From NCBI RefSeq assembly GCF_003589595.1, contig NW_020653726.1:18411246-18475245 (forward strand): 64,000 nt of DNA, read 5' to 3'. The position numbers and the translations under genes are program-made. Shown piece after piece: positions 44,012 through 55,672 of the stretch (the first letter of the stretch is position 1; each line of letters begins with the position of its first letter). The stretch comes from Hyposmocoma kahamanoa (taxonomy: Eukaryota > Arthropoda > Insecta > Lepidoptera > Cosmopterigidae). The notes beneath the pieces were generated by a model that was not told the DNA's origin, ran no database searches, and was given only the letters and a program-made list of their open reading frames with translations.

Positions 44012-44355
44012 ATAGACACACGCTTGGCCACAATCTCACCTAAAGTTAAGCGACAATGTGACCGACGATGGGACGCGCTTACCTAAAAAATATTCACTCT
44101 AGCTTTGAATAGCCCCATATTGTACTTTTCGGGATATATAGATGCTGGTAGAGCATTCCATTCCTTTGCCCTACGCATCAGAAAGGAGGAAGCAAAGCGC
44201 TTAGAGCGAACAGGTGGAATATCAACAAAATAAGAATGGAGTGCTCCGGACCTTCTAGTCGACAGAAGGAGGAATGGTGAGGGTGGAACTAAATTGAAAA
44301 GTGCGCACACTCTCCGAAATGTATCCAATAGAAAACCGACAAGCAGGCTACTTTT
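44012..44355 (-). pseudogene. LINE L2, 3' end with C-terminal ORF remnant
   Basis: The minus frame 44328-44083 reads NLVPPSPFLLLSTRRSGALH, then VDIPPVRSKRFASSFLMRRA, then EWNALPASIYPEKYN...FKARVN. It is the same family as 13017-13345, better preserved in the WNALP region. The 3' UTR reads to ACACACGCTTGGCCAC in reverse. The 5' part is missing. Confidence 0.7.
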
Positions 44356-44423
44356 CTGCGATTGTCTATGGTTTGTGTAGTGATATTATTATTGTAACTT
44401 TCATATCATAAAAATACTTCTAC

Positions 44424-44470
44424 TTATGGCAGTCCCACATGGTAACCGTTTGGCCACGGAGGCTATACTG
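44424..44470 (-). repeat. SINE Y head fragment
   Basis: TGGCAGTCCCACATGGTAACC then GTTTGGCCACGGAGGC, only the tRNA-like 5' ~45 bp. Confidence 0.55.
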
Positions 44471-45589
44471 GCAACAGTTGCAATTGTACTCTGAAATTTC
44501 ATCAGACAAAGAAATAAAATGAGTTTTTTTTAATGCCTTTTTATTTTACTTTCAATGTAATTTTTTCGCAAATGTATGTAAAAACGGCGTTTGATACACG
44601 TGCGGATTTGTCATTTTCACTTGTCTCGTGTCTTGACGAAGATGCCCCGAGACTCATGAATAATGACTAACTTTCTGCACTTGTATCAAAAATAACTATC
44701 CTTCCATATTGTAAAGAGGACACAAGTTCAAATAAAGCCATGTCTACCTAAAGTATCGAGGGCACTTTTAACTCAATAATGCTATTGGAAATAATAATTT
44801 CATCACACAGGATGCAATATTAAGGCAGGCACCACTTCCTGTTTGTAGCGGGGCTCGGAAATTCAATTACCTACCTATAAAACTGGCGTCCGCACTCTAA
44901 AAGTTTCAACATACCTATTTTAGAGTAGAGGGAAACTTTTTGTGTTGAAGCAAGCTTTGTATTGTATAATATTTACTATGTAATTCAGCAGCGTTGTTGT
45001 ATTGTACCCAACGACTCCAATCTATAGACAAGAACATTTACAGCAACTACAAGTTCCAAAGAAAACACTATCAAAAATGATAGTGTTCTGTTTTTGTGTC
45101 GAATTTTATCAAAGAGTATTTACCGTTACCGTAGTACCGAGGACAGACGTGTCACTTTACCTATTGGTAGTTAGGCAGGCAGATAATATTGAGTGTTTAC
45201 AAATGATATTTATCCATAGTTGGGGAATCAATGTAAAGCCCCTGGCAAAGTTGGTATTACTGCCACAACACATTTCATTTTGCTTGGACCGAGGTGCCTT
45301 CTGTTAACTATTTATAATTGTTATATTACTTAAAATAAAAAAGAAATACAGTGAAATTGAACTTTACTACGCATTCTTAAAGCACAAAGCAAAAAACTAC
45401 TACTATATTTTCATAAATGTACCATGATGCCAGAGGAAGAATATCAATATCTTTACTCTTATCTCTTAGAGATTCTCTTAACGATTTTGTAATTAAACTG
45501 AGGTTCAAAGATTTCAGTAGATATTGGAACCTCTTTGACCTAGCTAGCCCAGAGCGCAAAACTATAGGCGCTTAATGAAGAGATGCTAG
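44471..45589. other. No recognised feature
   Basis: The open frame 45002-45307 (plus) has no recognisable motif and neighbouring sequence gives no support for an exon. Confidence 0.4.
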
Positions 45590-45745
45590 GTACAATTTCC
45601 GGTAGGACCAATTTAGGAAATGAACTCCGCTTAATTGGTTCTTGTCTGGGTGACCTGGGCAATTGCCCTCCTAGTTAATTACGTTATTGTGGTACTCATG
45701 CTACAGGGAAATTTCTAGTTGGAAACCAGGTAATTTGCTGATGAG
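45590..45745 (+). mobile_element. SINE A, 5'-truncated copy
   Basis: TTTCCGGTAGGACCAATTTAGG, TTGGTTCTTGTCTGGGTG, TTGTGGTACTCATG and GGAAATTTCTAGTTGGAAACC follow the family order. The tRNA-like head is missing. Confidence 0.55.
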
Positions 45746-45766
45746 GACCGACTACCGTACTCCAAG

Positions 45767-46006
45767 ACATTTTTTTTATGATGTCAAGCGACTGGACGAA
45801 TATTAATCGTAAGCGACACTGCAGTGCTACTCAAAGTTTTAAGCAAAGATCTGAGGGTCATTGCCACTGCGCCCGTCAATGCGAGACATAAAGTTATCCT
45901 TCAAAATTGGAACGCATTAATGCTCACATGCTTGGCGGCAGAAACGGGTATGGTGACAATACCTCCTTGGACAAAGTCTGTCACGCGGGGCTTTACCGCT
46001 ACATAG
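45767..46006 (-). mobile_element. Repeat X copy
   Basis: From TTTTTTATGATGTCAAGCGAC to GGGGCTTTACCGCTAC. The central GGCGTG...TACCACC part is deleted. Confidence 0.65.
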
Positions 46007-46427
46007 CGCCTAGTTACACGACACGAAAGATTTCGACCCAGTTACCACTCTTTCAGGTACATTAATGGCGAATCTGAATTATAATTACTAGGCAACAACG
46101 TTTAAATTCCTCGGAATAATACAACCGCGTGGTCGGTGCGTAGGCTAAAGAAAGTTAAAACGTAAAAGCTAAATAAATAGAGCCTACTTTGCCGTGACAG
46201 TTAGGTACACGGGGTAGCTGCGCGGCGGCCCTTAACGATTTACAAAACTAGTACCACATTAAAAGCAAAGAACAAAATAGAGTACAATAATTCTGACCAT
46301 GCATTATGGTAACCCTGGAGGAAGTTCTTACACAAGGTACTTTACTGCTTCGTTTAATAGAACTTTACGATTTTGTTCAGTAATTTTCGGCAAATTTGTA
46401 CATTATGTACATGCACTAGCGTTGACG
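46007..46427. other. No gene; X 5'-end stub at 46311-46352
   Basis: CCCTGGAGGAAGTTCTTACAC then AAGGTACTTTACTGCTT is the 5' ~40 bp of X in reverse. The rest is unrecognised. Confidence 0.4.
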
Positions 46428-46690
46428 TCAACTCAGTACAGAGTACGAAAAAATAAATCGACCTCAAAAGTTCGTAGAATTACATCTATTTGACAAGTTT
46501 TATCGAAGTCGGTTATCGGAAACTGGATTCATCTCCTAGTTTGTCACCCTTAGAGGTGGAATATCATCTTCAAATTTAAATGGAACCAATACTGAGGTAC
46601 CCTCTTTTCAACAAACAAATGGAATACATACAAAAAATACAATCCAATTGAGAACCTCCTCTTTCTTTAAAGTTGGTCAAAAATGACGAT
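46428..46690 (-). repeat. Repeat Z copy with central deletion
   Basis: CAGTACAGAGTACGAAAAAAT, GTCACCCTTAGAGGTGGAA, AATTGAGAACCTCCTCTTTC and AAAGTTGGTCAAAAAT mark both Z ends. The middle is deleted. Confidence 0.6.
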
Positions 46691-46744
46691 TTAAAATGTG
46701 CCAAATAATTATACCAATTACTTAGTTTTAAACTAAGATACCCC

Positions 46745-46915
46745 TGTACCACGAGTACCAGAGCAAAGATAGTAATTCCTGGGCACTACCTAGAACACAG
46801 ACTGGACCAATTCAGAAAAAATCGTCATCCAAATGGTCCTAACGAGAATCAAACTCGGGATCTATTCATCTAGCGTCCAGTGTTAACCACTGGAATATCA
46901 AAGTCGTGAAAGCGA
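46745..46915 (-). mobile_element. SINE A, near-complete copy
   Basis: In reverse, the body (ACGAGTACCAGAGCAAAG, GAACACAGACTGGACCAATT) and head (GAATCAAACTCGGGATCT for the B box, GTTAACCACTGG for the A box) are in order. Confidence 0.55.
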
Positions 46916-47184
46916 TCATTCAGTTTGAAAGTAATTCAAGTTTAATTAAATATCGAGTTAGACTATGTGCTGCACAAGTCAATATCGGATTAATTCTTTG
47001 TCCACTTCCAACCACGTTAATATGTGGCGACGGATAGTTATGAGTGAAATTGATTAATTCCATCCCCTGGGGGAATGTTAGGGTTGACAGTAGTCAAAAT
47101 AACCGGCTATAATGAATGTTAAGTCCAAAATAATTATAATTAGGAAAACCTGATAATTAATATTTGATAACAGTTATTTATATT

Positions 47185-47560
47185 AAATTTGTATTGAATT
47201 GATAGTCAATTATTTTTTGTGAAATAACTCCACTAGTTTGTTATAATTATTAATACAAAGATCGAACGCTTAGGAAAAAATCCTTCGAACCTAAATGGAA
47301 TCTAACCTAACTGGAACCTAATCTAACTGGGTGACGAAATACTTTCATAGATTTCTCATAGATGGCGCTATGGCTAAAAAGTCGTTGAAAACCAAATACA
47401 AAAGATCCGACAACTAGCACATAGAAAATTCGTGAAGACCGCTGGTTCGTTCCGTGGCTTAGTTGGCATAGCGTCTGGCACGGTTTGTTGACGCCGATTC
47501 GAATCCGGCTGGATCCAAGGATTTTTTTGTGTGTCCGATCTTTGTATTAATAATTATACG
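47185..47560. mobile_element. Foldback element W, copy 2
   Basis: It starts AAATTTGTATTGAATTGATAG, with CTCCACTAGTTTGTTATAATT and TATTAATACAAAGATCG in the left arm. The right arm has GGCTTAGTTGGCATAGCG, GATTCGAATCCGGC (B-box-like) and GATCTTTGTATTAATAATTAT. The left arm has lost the tRNA-like part and carries a short AACCTAA...TAACTGG duplication. There is no ORF. Confidence 0.65.
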
Positions 47561-48599
47561 AATGTAGTCGTTTATATATTTAGTAAATTTCTATACTTTC
47601 TAGTACACAATATACTAGTACCCTTAATTTCACTGATTAAGTCGACGTTGGAAAGATACAACGTGTAACGTGCGTTTGGTAAATATTACAGGAGAGCGAT
47701 TTAAAGAATGTTTTTAAGAAAGAAAAAATCATAATTCTAATTTTATTTGTTATAATGAAAAACTAAAAAGTTTCAGCATTTCAGTACGAATTTAAACCTT
47801 TTAATTTATGTGAACGCTAGTCGACAAAAACCGGTGGTTTTTGAGTTTTCGGCTGCCATTGTTAGGTCTTATTCTACTTGTTTTAAAGCGGACTTTTGCG
47901 AATGTGCGCATGTATTTTGATATGGGCTCGTAAGTTTTATGATAGAAAGCCGGGATCCGACCGGCTTGCTGGGCGGACCACGCGCTGTGATTGACCGAGA
48001 TCCATCATACTCTATATTATCAAGGACAGGTGACTACGCGTTGATTATTGAATATTTTGAATAGAAGTTTTTAAGTGATGGGGTATGCACGCTGTCTAGT
48101 ACAGTCTATTGACAATACGTAGTAAATTTTAGGCAAGCCGGTGGTAATCGAGTTATGTGAACGCCTAGCCACTGTTACAGTTAGAAATTAATCAGGGGTT
48201 ATTTTCACATTAATAAAAATGGAAGTAAATTAATTTGCGTCTCTGTGAACCCAATGAAGGTTAAATAGTACAAAATAGCGCTTGTATTAAATGTTTTTTA
48301 TGTAGTTAATTTGTGACCGTAGTGACCATATATTTTATTAAATTTATGCGGAGGAAGGGTGGACCATTTGACCTTCAAGGTGTTCGTGGAACAGCAAATT
48401 AATTTAGTTCCATTTTTATTACTTGAAATTGGTTATTTAAAATAGGTATATAATACAGGCATCGATAAAGACTTCTGCTCATATGTACAAGGTTCACTTT
48501 TATGTAATTTTTATTGAGAAACTAATTTTAATAGCCAACTTTAATAGCGAAATTACAGAAGCAAACAAGAAAAGTCACACGAAAAGCACTTCGATGATC
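47561..48599. other. No recognised feature
   Basis: About 1 kb. A GC-rich patch (47949-48000, GCCGGGATCCGACCGGCTTG) contains a short inverted GCCGG...CCGGC motif. No gene is supported. Confidence 0.35.
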
Positions 48600-48715
48600 G
48601 TAGTAGCACAATACTTTATGGGTGCCAAAAGAAAAGTTACTGGGTTCGGGTCCCGGTAAGACCTATCTGGGAAATTTACTTTTCTAAATTGATTCTATTC
48701 TGGGTGTTATAGATA
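48600..48715 (+). repeat. SINE A, degraded copy
   Basis: GGGTTCGGGTCCCGGTAAGACC (B-box region), then GGGAAATTTACTTTTCTAAATTG and TTCTATTCTGGGTG. Head and tail are poorly preserved. Confidence 0.5.
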
Positions 48716-48726
48716 TTATATTACGT

Positions 48727-48980
48727 AGCAGTAAAGCTCCTTGTGTAAAAGTTCGTTTAGGGAAGTACAGCCATCTTAACTATTTCTGCCGTCAAGCAGT
48801 AATGTGAGCATTACTGCGATCCGGTTTTCAAGGGTAAGCGTGGTGATGAAATTACAGGCACAAAAGATTTGTCAACTTATGTCTCAGAGTAACTGGCGTA
48901 TTGGCAATGCAATTTAGATCTTTGTGATTTAATGACGACGACACGACTTGTTCGTCCCTTCATTTAGAATCACAAAAAAA
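48727..48980 (+). mobile_element. Repeat X, nearly full copy
   Basis: From GTAGCAGTAAAGCTCCTTG to CTTCATTTAGAATCACAAAAAA. The GCTCTGAGTGGC...CAGGCGC segment is deleted. Confidence 0.7.
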
Positions 48981-49504
48981 TGTAAATGATATAATTGCCC
49001 ATTACCACACATAAACTCATGGCAGTTGTCTAAGTCGCTGTCCACAATAATTAGTTGATTGTTAGATATCTTAATATGAACGTCATAAATAAATATACGC
49101 CCATCGACAACCCTACAAAGGACGGGAAGTGGGAGGGTCCCGGACTCCGGGATTGTACGCGACATCGGTCAAAGTCTAAATAATACGAGAACTTTTTGGT
49201 AGCTCCGTCGACGAATGCAGTCAGACATTATTCTCTTTCATTGAATGCGATATAAGTGACTGGTCAAAGGTTCTTTGATATATCCACATTGCTGTCATTT
49301 GCCGACTTTAATTAATTTCACATAATATGTCAGTACATAGTAACTACCTGTACAAGTAAGTGGAAATTGTGTAATGCCCTTTTGGTTTCACGGTAGTCTT
49401 AAAAAAGGTAAAATGTTGGATATTAAGGGTTTGGTAAATGTTCGAATAATAACTAGTGTTTTATGGTTAAGTTTTACTGAATGTTAGGATGTTTCAAAAC
49501 GATA
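48981..49504. other. No recognised feature
   Basis: The open minus frame 49165-48929 has no motif and partly overlaps X. Nothing else is supported. Confidence 0.35.
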
Positions 49505-49745
49505 TTCAACGATATTCAATTATTTTTATGAAATTACTCCACTAGTTTGTTCTAATTAATAGAAAAAATCTTAGAAAAAACGTCTCCTAGAAAACCGTGC
49601 CAGACTCTATGCTATGCCACGGGAATTCGTGAGGTCCGATGGTTCGTTCTGTGGCTTAGCTGGCGTAACAATCCCGAAACGCTAAGAGCCATATTACGTC
49701 TAATTATAAAATTCTCATTATAATTAATGAAGATCGGACAATTAG
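49505..49745. mobile_element. Foldback element W, degraded copy 3
   Basis: ACTCCACTAGTTTGTTC, GAAAACCGTGCCAGACTC, GGTTCGTTCTGTGGCTTAGC and TAATTAATGAAGATCGGACA follow the W order. The arms are short and diverged. Confidence 0.5.
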
Positions 49746-49771
49746 AAAAAATTAACTTTTGAATTGGTATT

Positions 49772-50055
49772 TTGATTAATTTTGGTACAGAGATAGATGG
49801 GCCACAGAAGAAGAACGAAGGAAGACGAGAAGAACGAGGAAGAAGAAAGAAGACTACAAATATACACAATACAAGTTTAGTAATGGTCAGCTCGGGTACA
49901 CACAATATGGCAATAAGAGTCTATAACAAAATACCTTTTAGATTAAGAAACATTGAAAATAATTACGTGTTTGCAAATGCTCTGAAAAGTTACTTGCTAT
50001 CGAACTGTTTCTATGACCTAAAAGAGTATTTCGATAATAAAAGTACATGATATTA
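49772..50055 (+). pseudogene. LINE ORF C-terminal fragment, unclassified
   Basis: The plus frame to 50050 ends with MAIRVYNKIPFRLRNIEN, then FANALKSYLLSNCFYDLKEY. The pattern (V/L)YNK(I/L)P-x-x-(I/L)-(R/K)-N ... F-x-x-x-LK-x-YLL-x-x-x-FY-x-x-x-EY is a LINE C-terminus. The N-terminal part is a low-complexity basic stretch (around 49800-49860) of uncertain origin. No reverse-transcriptase core remains. Confidence 0.5.
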
Positions 50056-50781
50056 TGTGTGTAGTATAGGAAGTTGACATGAATTTATGTGTACCTATTA
50101 GTATAGTGAAGTAAGTTAATTGCAGTGCCCTTACAGGGTTTATGTTGGAATGTAATAATACCTTTAAGACCTTTTGCACCACATAAAGCAATAAATGATA
50201 TGAGGGGGTTAAATAGGGATGACATTTTGTATCGAAATCATTGACTTACAAAAGTCAATGATCGAAATATAAATAAAACTATGAAAATTGGTAAAGTAAA
50301 GTGGGCTACTAGAAGCTCTACGCAGACGAAGTCGCGGATACCGTCTAGTGTATAATATTCGTGAAAGCCTAAAAACTCGATATGATTTTTTATTTATTTG
50401 ATTTATTTATATTTTGTTCTAATACACTGCTATTGATTTGTACTCGTTCCAGGATTTAGTTTTAATGAGTTTGGATCTGAATTGTTTTTCACTAACAGAC
50501 CAGAACACTCTCGAAGCGGCCTAATGAATACTAGGAAGTACTTTATACTTTGCTTATTTGCTTATAAGCCTTTGCTTATTAAGCGTTGTTTCCATGTTCC
50601 CATACAATCCTTTCAAAGTACCAGGCCATTATGACCCGAGACCCTCTTTGTTTTAAAATAACCATTTTTAATAATAATAATAATCGTGTTTTCACGTGTC
50701 TTTATTAACATTTACCTACACACATTTGCACATGTTCTACAAAATGTCAACAACTAAAATTTCCACTTTTTGATTATTAGA
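50056..50781. other. Mostly unrecognised; N and T stubs at 50318-50390
   Basis: GCAGACGAAGTCGCGGATACC is a reversed start of repeat N. TTCGTGAAAGCCTAAAAACTCG then ATATGA resembles the tail of element T. An ACTTT...AAAGT-type short palindrome (TCATTGACTT ACAAAAGTCAATGA) lies at 50239-50262. Confidence 0.45.
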
Positions 50782-50925
50782 CCTGGCTGTAAGCGACACG
50801 ACTGTCCATAGCAGTTGCAGTGCCACTCCGAGCTTAAATCGCAAAAATCTGAGTTGCACTGCCACTGTATCGGTCACCCTAAGTTAACAAGTCCTATGTG
50901 GTTGTAATTTCAAAACTGGTAGATA
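50782..50925 (-). repeat. Repeat X, central fragment
   Basis: TGTAAGCGACACGACTGTCC to GTGGTTGTAATTTCAAAAC. Both family ends are missing. Confidence 0.6.
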
Positions 50926-51034
50926 TTGGCTTCGGCTCAATTTGGGAGGGCTTGCAATTGCCGAGACTTAATTCGCGAGACGAGTACGGATTGGGAATTT
51001 CAAGTACATCATTAAATTGCTTTGCAGTTGTATG

Positions 51035-51172
51035 TAGGTTACAGTCCTGCGCTAGGGAAATTCTGTATCGCGGGTGCCATGGACACACACTCATAGAAAA
51101 CTACAGATTACACCTAAATTCACGAGAGAAATAAGTGTAGGCCATACAAATATTTCTCCCGACCGACGAAGC
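51035..51172 (-). repeat. SINE Y lacking the tRNA-like head
   Basis: CGCTAGGGAAATTCTGTATCGCGGG to ATACAAATATTTCTCCCGACC. It breaks just before the B box. Confidence 0.6.
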
Positions 51173-51835
51173 TGGAACCAGTTTATTTCAAATACTATAA
51201 AATTTCACAAATAAATTCAGAAAAACCCAGTCGCAAGTGTAAAACTTGATTTCACAAAAAACTACTTCATTGTTCGTAAGATAGTTTCCTTGTATCTTTT
51301 ATGGTTTCAGATCTCCCCATACTGTCACAGTTTAAAAGCACACTATGTACAAACTATAGAAAGAGTATTTATTATGTTACGTAATGTTTCCACTGAGTCG
51401 GAGAGCATTTCCACTCTAGGAAGAATTGCTCCCAACAAATAGCAAACAATATTTTATAATCTAATTTATTTATTCGAAAATTGAAAATGTTAATCCTAAA
51501 ACCGTGTCAAAGTATCCGAAAACGCAGTCAGTCCGGCAACTTAACAATGTGAAAGTTTCCGCCAAAGTGGGTTTTAACGGAAATGAAGCGAGCCGTGTTG
51601 TCAAGTGACGGTGAGCACTCCAGTTCTCCTATCACTTGCAAAGCCCTGTTATTTGCTGTTTTTCACAAATAGTCCGTTATAGAGTTGTCTCTATCTAATA
51701 GCTGCTACTGTTGTACTTCTTCCATTATCTGTGACTACATACTTTACTTACGTTCCAAGCAAATTATAAGATATTTGTCCACACTCAAGTAAGGGAGCTT
51801 TATTAAATATAAATTGGATATTTTTTAATTATGTT
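51173..51835. other. No recognised feature
   Basis: Nothing supported. Confidence 0.3.
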
Positions 51836-51881
51836 TACCAAGTCAAAGGACGAACCAAACAAGTCGTTTTTTATTAAAAAA

Positions 51882-52330
51882 TAAAGGCGCGTTTGACTTC
51901 CATCTCACCTGATGGAGAGTGACAATGAAGTCGACAATAGAGCATACACACTTAAATATTCACTCTCGTCTTGAAAAGGTCCAAGTCTGCAGGCAGGGAA
52001 TTCCACTCTATAGCCGTTCGCCATATAAATGTGGAAGCGAAACATTTCGTGCGACTTCTTGGAATATCCACAACATGGGCTGGAACTCCAGCTTAGGTCT
52101 GGTCCCCCGATAATGGAAAGGGGAAAGCGAAATTAATTCGTGCGATTCCGTCTCACGCTTTGCGTGATTATATCCTGTACAATACCGAAAAGCAGGCAAC
52201 TTTGCGGTGGTGTTCAAGACTCTGCAGCTCTGCCTCAACTACATCCGAGTCACCTGTAAGCCTCTTGGCTCGCTGGTCCATTGAATCTAAGGTACCCAGT
52301 TGGTATGTAGGAGAGTCACCCCCTGTCGAA
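51882..52330 (-). mobile_element. LINE J, 3' fragment flanked by X ends
   Basis: The fragment is co-linear with J at 2152-2630. It shares AAAGTGACGAC/GAGTGACAATG-type 3' UTR, TCTGCAGGCAGGGAATTCC and TATCCTGT-x-AAATAC. The C-terminal frame is broken by several changes. To its left is an X 3' stub in minus orientation (51836-51876, CAAGTCAAAGGACGAACC). To its right is an X 3' piece in plus orientation (see next entry). Confidence 0.65.
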
Positions 52331-52442
52331 TATGTGCTCAGATGTTTGCTCAAATCTTTGGCACAGCGATTGCTATGGACAGGCATGTCGCTTAACACCA
52401 GCCACGACTTGTTCACCCTGTCACTTAGAATTACAAAAAAAA
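52331..52442 (+). repeat. Repeat X, 3' part
   Basis: GCACAGCGATTGCTATGGACAGG to CCTGTCACTTAGAATTACAAAAAA. As in the 2-3-kb region, J sits immediately 5' of the GCTATGGACAGG point of X. Confidence 0.65.
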
Positions 52443-52994
52443 CTTATCTGTTGTCACTTTTTAATTTACTGTAATTTTTTAGTACAAATTAATTACAAAA
52501 TAAACCTTACAAAGTAAAATTTAAGTACCGAATATTGGGAATGTGCGAGTTTAAAAATGTCCCAAGGTATTTAGGTCATCTCTATTCGATACTCCCTCGA
52601 GCAAAGCGCATCGAGGGTAGACGAAGCTTTACAGAAAGTACCGAACTCCGAAGGTTGCCTGTGTAAATAAGAAAGGGGAGTAAAAGTTTCAAAAACTATT
52701 TAAAGAGGCTTTGTAGGCAATTGGCACAAAGGCGGGCGAGGTAAAAGAAAATGGCTCTTATGCGAAACGGAAACGGTGGAAAATTGTGATTTACTTTAAA
52801 TTTTCTCTCAGTAAGCATAGCAATAATTCCGATTTTTTTTTATTTAGAATTGCATGAAATGCGATCATCAGAATACGTATGTGGTACCTACATTGTGTTT
52901 TGTATATATTTGTCGCGCTATCTGCATAAAGTTTATTAAATATTTGTGGATTTTATTTTATTTTTACAGTTTAATTGCAGAGTTACGAGATCAG
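52443..52994. other. No recognised feature
   Basis: TCTATTCGATACTCCCTCGAG...CATCGAGGG is a short inverted motif at about 52590-52620. No gene is supported. Confidence 0.35.
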
Positions 52995-53455
52995 GTTAGG
53001 TTTTTTTATGATATCGAACGTCAGAACAAGTCGTGCCCCTGGTGGCAAGCGATATGTCTTATTGTTGCTGTGCCGCTTGGAGTTCTAAATCACAAACATC
53101 TAAGGGGCACTGCCATTGCATATGTCGTGCGGAGAAAAATCCTCCTTACTTTCTCAATAAAACTGTCGCTGATTCGAATCCTTACGGCATCATGTATCTA
53201 CATAACTCTAATGTCAAAGTTTTAGCAGTTAAAGATGAACGAAAATAACGCGATGATACCTTTTTTATGACACCAAGTGGCGAGACGAACGGGTTGTGAG
53301 CCTGGTGATAAGCGACACACCTGTACATAACAGTTGCATTATCACTTAGAGCTTCGCAAACATCTGATGGGCACTGACTCTGCGCCCGTCACCCTGAGAT
53401 TTAAGTTGAAAAGTCACATGTGCCTGTAATTTTACCAAAACTGAAAAGATTCAGA
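52995..53455 (-). repeat. Two tandem repeat X pieces (52995-53125, 53257-53455)
   Basis: Each begins at the X 3' end (TTTTTTATGATATCGAACGTC and TTTTTTATGACACCAAGTGG) and extends into the centre. They are separated by ~130 bp of other DNA. Both are diverged and 5'-truncated, as expected for reverse-transcribed insertions. Confidence 0.65.
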
Positions 53456-53944
53456 ATCCTTCGAAAACGTCTGATGCCACCAAACCGCATTTAGACAGCG
53501 TGATGTGAGACTTGTATTAAGTTGACGATAATGATGATTAAATGATTAAATAATGTGATTAATGAACGTTGTCAAGGATTCACCAAAAAGCACCCACAAA
53601 GCGATACAGCAAATTCATTTCCCCGGGCAAATATTTAAGCTTACCTAAAGTGTAGAATTCGTAACACGGTTCAGGTCACAGAGGTAACCAACTTGCGAGG
53701 GTTATAGAGGGAATTATTAACTCCCCTGTCTCGTGTAGAAAACATTTGGCTCGTGCATCTAAGAGGTAAGTTTGATGGTAATGAATTGTTAAGTTGGGGC
53801 TTATCAGATCTTTGAGCGTGTTTGGGAATTTGTAAGGAAAATAAAGGACTACAAGAATATAGTCCTCAACTTATACATTTATTTGAAAAACCCCTTGCAT
53901 AAAATAATGTACTCCAGAAAGTCATATGTTGACTTTTTTTATAT
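53456..53944. other. No recognised feature
   Basis: Nothing supported. Confidence 0.3.
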
Positions 53945-54052
53945 CAAATTTCAGTGGCAGTGCGCCTCAGATCTTTACGATTTAAAACTCTCAGTGTCAC
54001 TGCAACTACTATGGACTTAACCTTGTTCGTCCCATTATTTGGTATAATATAG
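53945..54052 (+). repeat. Repeat X, 3' fragment
   Basis: CAGTGGCAGTGCGCCTCAG to CGTCCCATTATTTGGTATAATA, with the CGTGTCGC...CAGGCGC segment lost. Confidence 0.55.
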
Positions 54053-55246
54053 TCTCTGCCTACCCTGATGGGAAAAGTGCGCGAAGGGTAAATGCAATTC
54101 GTGGAAAAGGCTTTTATAAACAACATAATGCAGCCGGATTGCGTGAGATTTTGTACTTATTATCGTAATATGAAACAATTAAGTTACATCCAAAAAGTTT
54201 AACATGTATCTTTTGGATGTCAGCAGACAAACAGCGAGAACTATGTCTTGAGTATGAACAATAGCACTGCTTTAAGTGAATATGACTGAAGGAGGATTGT
54301 GGTTGCAGCAATATAGGTATATATGTATGTCAATTTCTTTCCCGACAGAGTCCGAAATATTGAACTGATTTTAACGTATGAAGTATGATTAGACTCGTCT
54401 AAATTAGACACTTCAGGTCATTAAAGCGGTTTCCATTGCCAAATTAACGGACAATATGCCTGTCGCAGTCAGCTTCCATGAATGACCAGCGGACAGACTG
54501 GTCACAAAAACAGACTCACTATACGGGCAGGAATTCAAAATTATACCGACTTTCTTTTGGTCAAAAGACGACGAAGGCAGTCCTGACTGAACCCCTGATG
54601 CGAGCAGACGGCTCCACTTGCCTGAATTTGTATCTACAGACAGACTGTACAATGCCTAATCTATACAGTGTTGTACACCTATTATTCAATTTATTGTACT
54701 GTGTAGGTACAAATCAATATAGATACTGCAATAAAACCCTAAAAATGACACGATTGCCTCCATTACAGCTGTAAAAAAGATTTTTCCGCACAAATGAAAA
54801 CATGAGCAGCAGTAATCCACAATTACACAGAAAACATCGGTAAGAGATTTCGAATAAAATACATAATCCGTTCGAGCGACGCATTACATTTGTCGGATTC
54901 GGCCTCCGGTTGCCGAAACTCGTCCGAACACTCGGGGGGATTCGGTCGTGCTCGGATTGAGTCGGCTGTACAGTTCGTTATAAAAGTGCTGTGAAAAGTT
55001 TCTTCCTTTTTAGAGGCATGATTTGGTACGAATGGTGAACGTTGATATTGGGGACGCTAAGGGTAATTGATGAATAAAAATTATGAAACACGAATGAATT
55101 TGAATATATTAACATATATTATAGATTAATAATTGAAATAAATATGGATATGTTGAAGACAGTTATCACTTCAGACGTAGTGTAACGGAATTCAGGTCAT
55201 TGTTTGTGTAATGTGGCTTACGAAAGAACAAATCTATGCTAATACA
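54053..55246. other. Mostly unrecognised, with an unexplained minus frame
   Basis: A reversed repeat G piece lies at 54058-54085. The minus frame 54652-54413 (79 codons) has no motif that I recognise. Its codon pattern is not distinctive. A GC-richer stretch at 54890-54975 (TCGGATTCGGCCTCCGG...) resembles nothing else here. Confidence 0.35.
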
Positions 55247-55672
55247 TAGGTCGCACTATAAGTTTCCGGAACTGGCCACTTACATGAACAACATTTAAAA
55301 AGTAATTACAACATTTGAAAATGAAACTCTTTGGCTGTAGAATACAGTTTGTTTCATCTGACTGTCACTTGTTTTTACATTGTGGCGTCATTTTAGAAAT
55401 TGGTTGTCTACATCACCATGGATTTAACTCGTGAAAATTTTCGTAGTATGATTTTCTACGACTTTAAGTGTAATTTAACAGCTCGGCGGCTTCAAACTGT
55501 TTTTGGCGATGAAGCACCATGCAAGATGACTAATTATAGCTGGTTTGCAGAATTCAAACGCGGTCGTGTGAATCTCTGTGATGAATTTCGTGATGGTCGC
55601 CCGTTCACTGCTGTGAACAACAAAAACATCGATGCTGTGCGCAGCAATAAGCGCGCTTATTTCAATTTTATC
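55247..55672 (+). pseudogene. Mariner transposon, 5' half only
   Basis: The 5' TIR GGTCGCACTATAAGTTTCCGG begins at 55248. Its inner part matches the 3' TIR of the copy at 28806. The frame has an ATG at 55418 (MDLTRENFRSMIFYDFKCNL...) and continues through the mariner N-terminal helix-turn-helix region (TNYSWFAEFKRGR, DEFRDGRP) to about NKNIDAV. There the similarity stops. The frame runs on to 55819 in unrelated sequence. No DDE catalytic residues are present, so the product, if made, would be a truncated DNA-binding part. Confidence 0.8.

Noticed and set aside
45002..45307. 101-codon plus-strand open frame as a possible gene
   Set aside because: No recognisable motif, no supporting splice sites or homologous copy, and length expected by chance in 64 kb.
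54413..54774. Overlapping open frames on both strands as a possible exon
   Set aside because: Frames overlap on opposite strands, neither has a motif I recognise, and no splice context was convincing.
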